Shown in pieces: positions 61,468 through 64,000 of a stretch of 64,000 bases of DNA. Both the position numbers and the translations under genes were made by a program. This stretch comes from Cephalopachus bancanus. Its lineage: Eukaryota; Chordata; Mammalia; Primates; Tarsiidae. The stretch is taken from NCBI GenBank assembly GCA_027257055.1, contig JAPVLO010000138.1:6634001-6698000 (forward strand), written 5' to 3'. The notes below the pieces were generated by a model. That model searched no databases. It was not told the DNA's origin and saw only the letters and a program-made list of their open reading frames with translations. How positions within the stretch are numbered: the first letter of the stretch is position 1; every line of letters starts with the position of its first letter.

Positions 61468-62308
61468 CCTTGTCTAGTTCCTGTTCTCAGGGAGAAAGCT
61501 TCCAATTTCTACCTATCAAGCAAATGTTGTCTGTGGGGTTATCATAGATGGTTTTTACTGTTTTGAGAAATTTTCTTTCTATGCCTAGTTCCTCAAGAAT
61601 TTTTATCAAGAAGGGATACTGGATATTGTTGAATGTGTTTTGTGCATCTAGTGATATAATAATGTGCTTCTTGGTTCTATATATGTTGATGTGCTGACTT
61701 AACGTTTATGGTCTGGCGAATGTTGAATCAGCCCTCATCCTAGGAATGAAGACTGCTTGGTCATGGTAGGTGATCTTTGTGAGGTGTTGCTGGATTCAGT
61801 TTGCTAGAATCTTGTTCAAGAGTTTTGCATCTGTGTTCATCCAGGAGATTGGTCTGTAATTCTCTTTCCTTGTTGGGTCTGTACCAGGTTTGGGTATCAG
61901 CATGATGCTGCCTTCATAAAAAATGAGTTGGGGAGCATTTCCTCTTTTTTGATTGCTTGGAAAACTTTCAGTAATGTTGGTATCAGCTGCTCATGGTATG
62001 TTTTGTAGAATTCAACTGGGAAACCATCAGGTCCGGGGCTTTTTCTGATAGGTAGATTTCTTATGACTGAATTGATTTTTTGGATTTTTATTGGTCTGTT
62101 TAGGGTTTCAATTTCTTCTTGTTTCAACCTTGGGAGGTTGTATCATGTCAGAAAGTTCTTAATTTCCTTTAGGTTTTCTAGTTTATTTGCATAGAGGTTT
62201 TTTAGTAATCTCTGATAATCTTTTGAATGTCTTCAGGGTTGGTTGTGACTTCACCTTTTATGTTTCTAATTGTATTCATCTGGGCTTTCTCTCTCTCTCT
62301 CTCTCTTT

Positions 62309-62597
62309 TTTTTTTTTTTGAGTTGCAGTCTCACTCTGTCGCCCAGACTGGAGTGCAGTGGCCGCTCCTGGCCACCGCAGCCTCGCCTGCTGGGCTCTGG
62401 CAATCCTTCCGCCTCAGCCTTCCGAGTAAGAATTACAGGCATGCTCTACCATGCCCAGCTGATTTTTTTTTTTTTTTTTTTTTATTGTAGAGATGAGGCC
62501 TCGCTGCCCAGGCGGGTCTCGAACCCACGGGCTCAGGCAATCCACTCACCTCAGCCTCCCAAAGGCGCAGCATTACAGGCTGAGCCACCGAACCCAG
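62309..62597 (-). mobile_element. Alu SINE, young type, nested in L1
   Basis: Full-length reverse Alu. The duplicated L1 target 'ctttctctctcttttt' lies on its right (62598-62613), and an expanded CT version lies on its left. The linker has grown to a 22-T run (around 62463-62483). It shows the young-group 'ctgcccaggcgggtctcgaa' text. Confidence 0.95.
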
Positions 62598-62841
62598 CTT
62601 TCTCTCTCTTTTTAATTAATCTCTCTTTTTTAGGGATCCACTGATCTTATTTATCCTTTCAAAGAACTAGCTTTCTGTCTTGTTTATTTTTCTATGATAT
62701 TTTGTCTTCTGTGCGATGCAGTTGTGACCTTATTTTGGTGATGTGAATTCTTCTGCTGAAGTGAGGGTTTTGTTGGTCTTACCTTTCTTGCTCCCTTAGG
62801 TATGACATTAGGCTGTTTACTTGTGATCTTTCTGTTTTCTT

Positions 62842-63144
62842 TCTTTTCTTTTTGGGGGGGAGGGAGGGGTTGGAGACTCACTCTGTTGCCCAGACTGGAG
62901 TGCAGTGGCACACTCCCGGCTACTGCAGACTCAACCTGCTGGGCTCTGGCGATTCTTCTGTCTCAGCCTTCCAAGTAGCCAGAACTACAGGTGCGCACTA
63001 CCACTCCTGGCTAATTTTGATGTATTGTAGAGATGAGGTCTCACCAAGTTGCCCAGGCGGGTCTTGAACCCATGGGTTCAAGCAATCCACTCGCCTCAGT
63101 CTCCCAGGTGCTGGGAATACAGGATGAACCATTGAGCTCAGCCA
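62842..63144 (-). mobile_element. Alu SINE, older type, nested in L1, G-rich tail
   Basis: Full-length reverse Alu whose A tail has become a G8-plus 'agggagggg' run on plus. The flanks 'gatctttctgttttctt' (62825-62841) and 'gactttttgttttctt' (63145-63160) are a worn target duplication. It retains 'caccaagttgcccagg' of the older group. Confidence 0.93.
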
Positions 63145-64000
63145 GACTTTTTGTTTTCTTGATGAGTATGTGCAATGCTATGAAGTTACTCTTAATATTG
63201 CTTTCATGACATCCCATAGATTCTGATAAGAAGTGTCTTTGTTTTCATTTGTTTACAGGAATCTTTTTATTTCTGTCTTGATTTCTATGTTACCCAGAAG
63301 TTGTTCAGCAGTGTGTTGTTTAGTGTCCATGTCTTTGTGTGTTTTGGAGGAAACTTGGTGGTGGTGATGTTTATTTTTATTCCACTGTGATCTGAGAAAA
63401 TGCATGGTATAGTTTTGATCTTTGGAATGTACTTATACTTGATTTGTATTTGATAATGTGAACAATTTTGGAGTATGCTTCATGTGCTGATGAGTAGAAT
63501 GTATACTCTGTAGTTGTAGGGTAAAGTATTCTGTGATGTCTATTGAGTCCATTTGGTTGAACATCAAGTTAAGGTTTCAAATCTCCTTATTGAGTTTTTG
63601 CCCCAATAATCTATCTAGAGCTATTAATGAGGTATTTAAGTCTCCAGTTATGATTGTGTGTGGGTTTATGTCCTTTCTTAGTTTACTTAGTATTTGATTT
63701 ATAAAATCTGGTGCTCTTAGTGCTCCATGTTTACAATGAATGTTTCTAGCTGTTGGATTGAACATCTTATCATTATGTAGTGTCTTTCTGTATTCTTTTT
63801 AACTTTTGATGACTTGAAGGCAGTTTTGTCGATATTAGAATAGCTACTCCTCTCTTCTTTTGTTTTCTGTTTGCCTGCAAGTTCACTTTTCATCCTCCAA
63901 CTTTAAATCTGTGGACGTCCTTTGCAGTAAGATGAGTTTCCTAGAGGTAGCAGATTGTTGGATCATTCTTTTTTATCCACTTTGTCACTCTGTCTTTTCA

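Larger units (their letters stand above)
59428..64000 (-). mobile_element. Long antisense L1, 3' part with ORF2 pseudogene, runs off the window
   Basis: Starting from the 3' UTR at about 59428, the minus strand reads in order ORF2 C-terminal text (60289-60516, with 'WDLMKLKSFHTAKETI' and 'IFANYVSDKGL'), RT catalytic region (61240-61467), RT fingers (61897-62127, with '[20 protein letters not shown]'), and the endonuclease (63577-63765, with 'TGDLNTSLIALDRLLGQK'). The catalytic box that is normally F-A-D-D reads F-V-D-N, losing the second aspartate. Frameshifts and stops separate the pieces, so the copy is dead. Two Alus interrupt it. A short CATGTATGTGTACC-type tandem duplication lies at about 59763-59798. 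The 5' UTR and ORF1 lie beyond 64000. Confidence 0.92.

Noticed and set aside
62270..62644. 124-codon open frame on the plus strand, and similar frames at 43561-43998, 53780-54122 and 29945-30241
   Set aside because: All run through Alu elements and contain the usual Alu-encoded peptides (for example '[11 protein letters not shown]'). They are not genes.
1..64000. A novel multi-gene biological system
   Set aside because: No coherent genes, operon-like clusters, RNA genes or regulated arrays are present. The structure is explained by nested transposable elements, tandem duplications and microsatellites.

Overview
The window is nuclear DNA from a primate and behaves as an AT-rich gene desert. 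I find no protein-coding gene, exon, CpG island or structural RNA gene that I can support. Every open frame is short (124 codons at most). Those I can interpret are fragments of LINE-1 (L1) ORF2, a mariner transposase tail, or chance frames crossing Alu elements. Eleven Alu copies or stubs identify a primate. Their sequence is not the AluS/AluY type of monkeys and apes: the left arm ends in a 'ctctacaataaatcaaaa' linker and the right arm has a 'ccggagcccagcaggtcgag' stretch. They also do not look like the lemur or galago Alus I remember. A tarsier is my best guess, but this is inference.

Layout. 1-10 kb: mostly unassigned AT-rich DNA with a 52-bp tandem duplication, a 43-bp sequence present twice, two MIRs, an L1 scrap and an old Alu. 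10-14 kb: a dense retroelement block, with a short polyadenylated insert, a solo LTR with a clean 4-bp target duplication, an L1 whose middle third is inverted, and an older L1 split by a second LTR-like insert. 14-31 kb: mostly unassigned, with truncated Alus, an L2, two MER5A-type hAT elements (one carrying an 84-bp insert that recurs 2.5 kb away), a tiny LTR-tail retrocopy with a perfect 15-bp target duplication, and microsatellites. 31.8-34.2 kb: one antisense L1 holding an Alu stub, microsatellites, an unidentified ~190-bp insert and an internally deleted mariner. 37.8-38.5 kb: a probable old L1 5' region. 39.05-40.07 kb: a 1,014-bp element with ~160-bp imperfect terminal inverted repeats. 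41-54.5 kb: several L1 fragments in both orientations, three sense Alus, an MLT1 LTR and a near-perfect inverted duplication inside an L1. 54.5-59.4 kb: mostly unassigned, with a 75-bp strictly alternating purine-pyrimidine tract. 59.4-64 kb: the 3' part of a long antisense L1 with two nested Alus, running off the end of the window.

No set of genes works together here. The content is a record of nested insertions: old MIR, L2, MER5 and L1M; then mariner, LTRs and middle-aged L1; then Alus, of which the youngest still have perfect target duplications. I found no evidence of a new biological system. The most useful leads are the unidentified short repeats, the inverted-repeat element, the mariner derivative and the inverted duplication.
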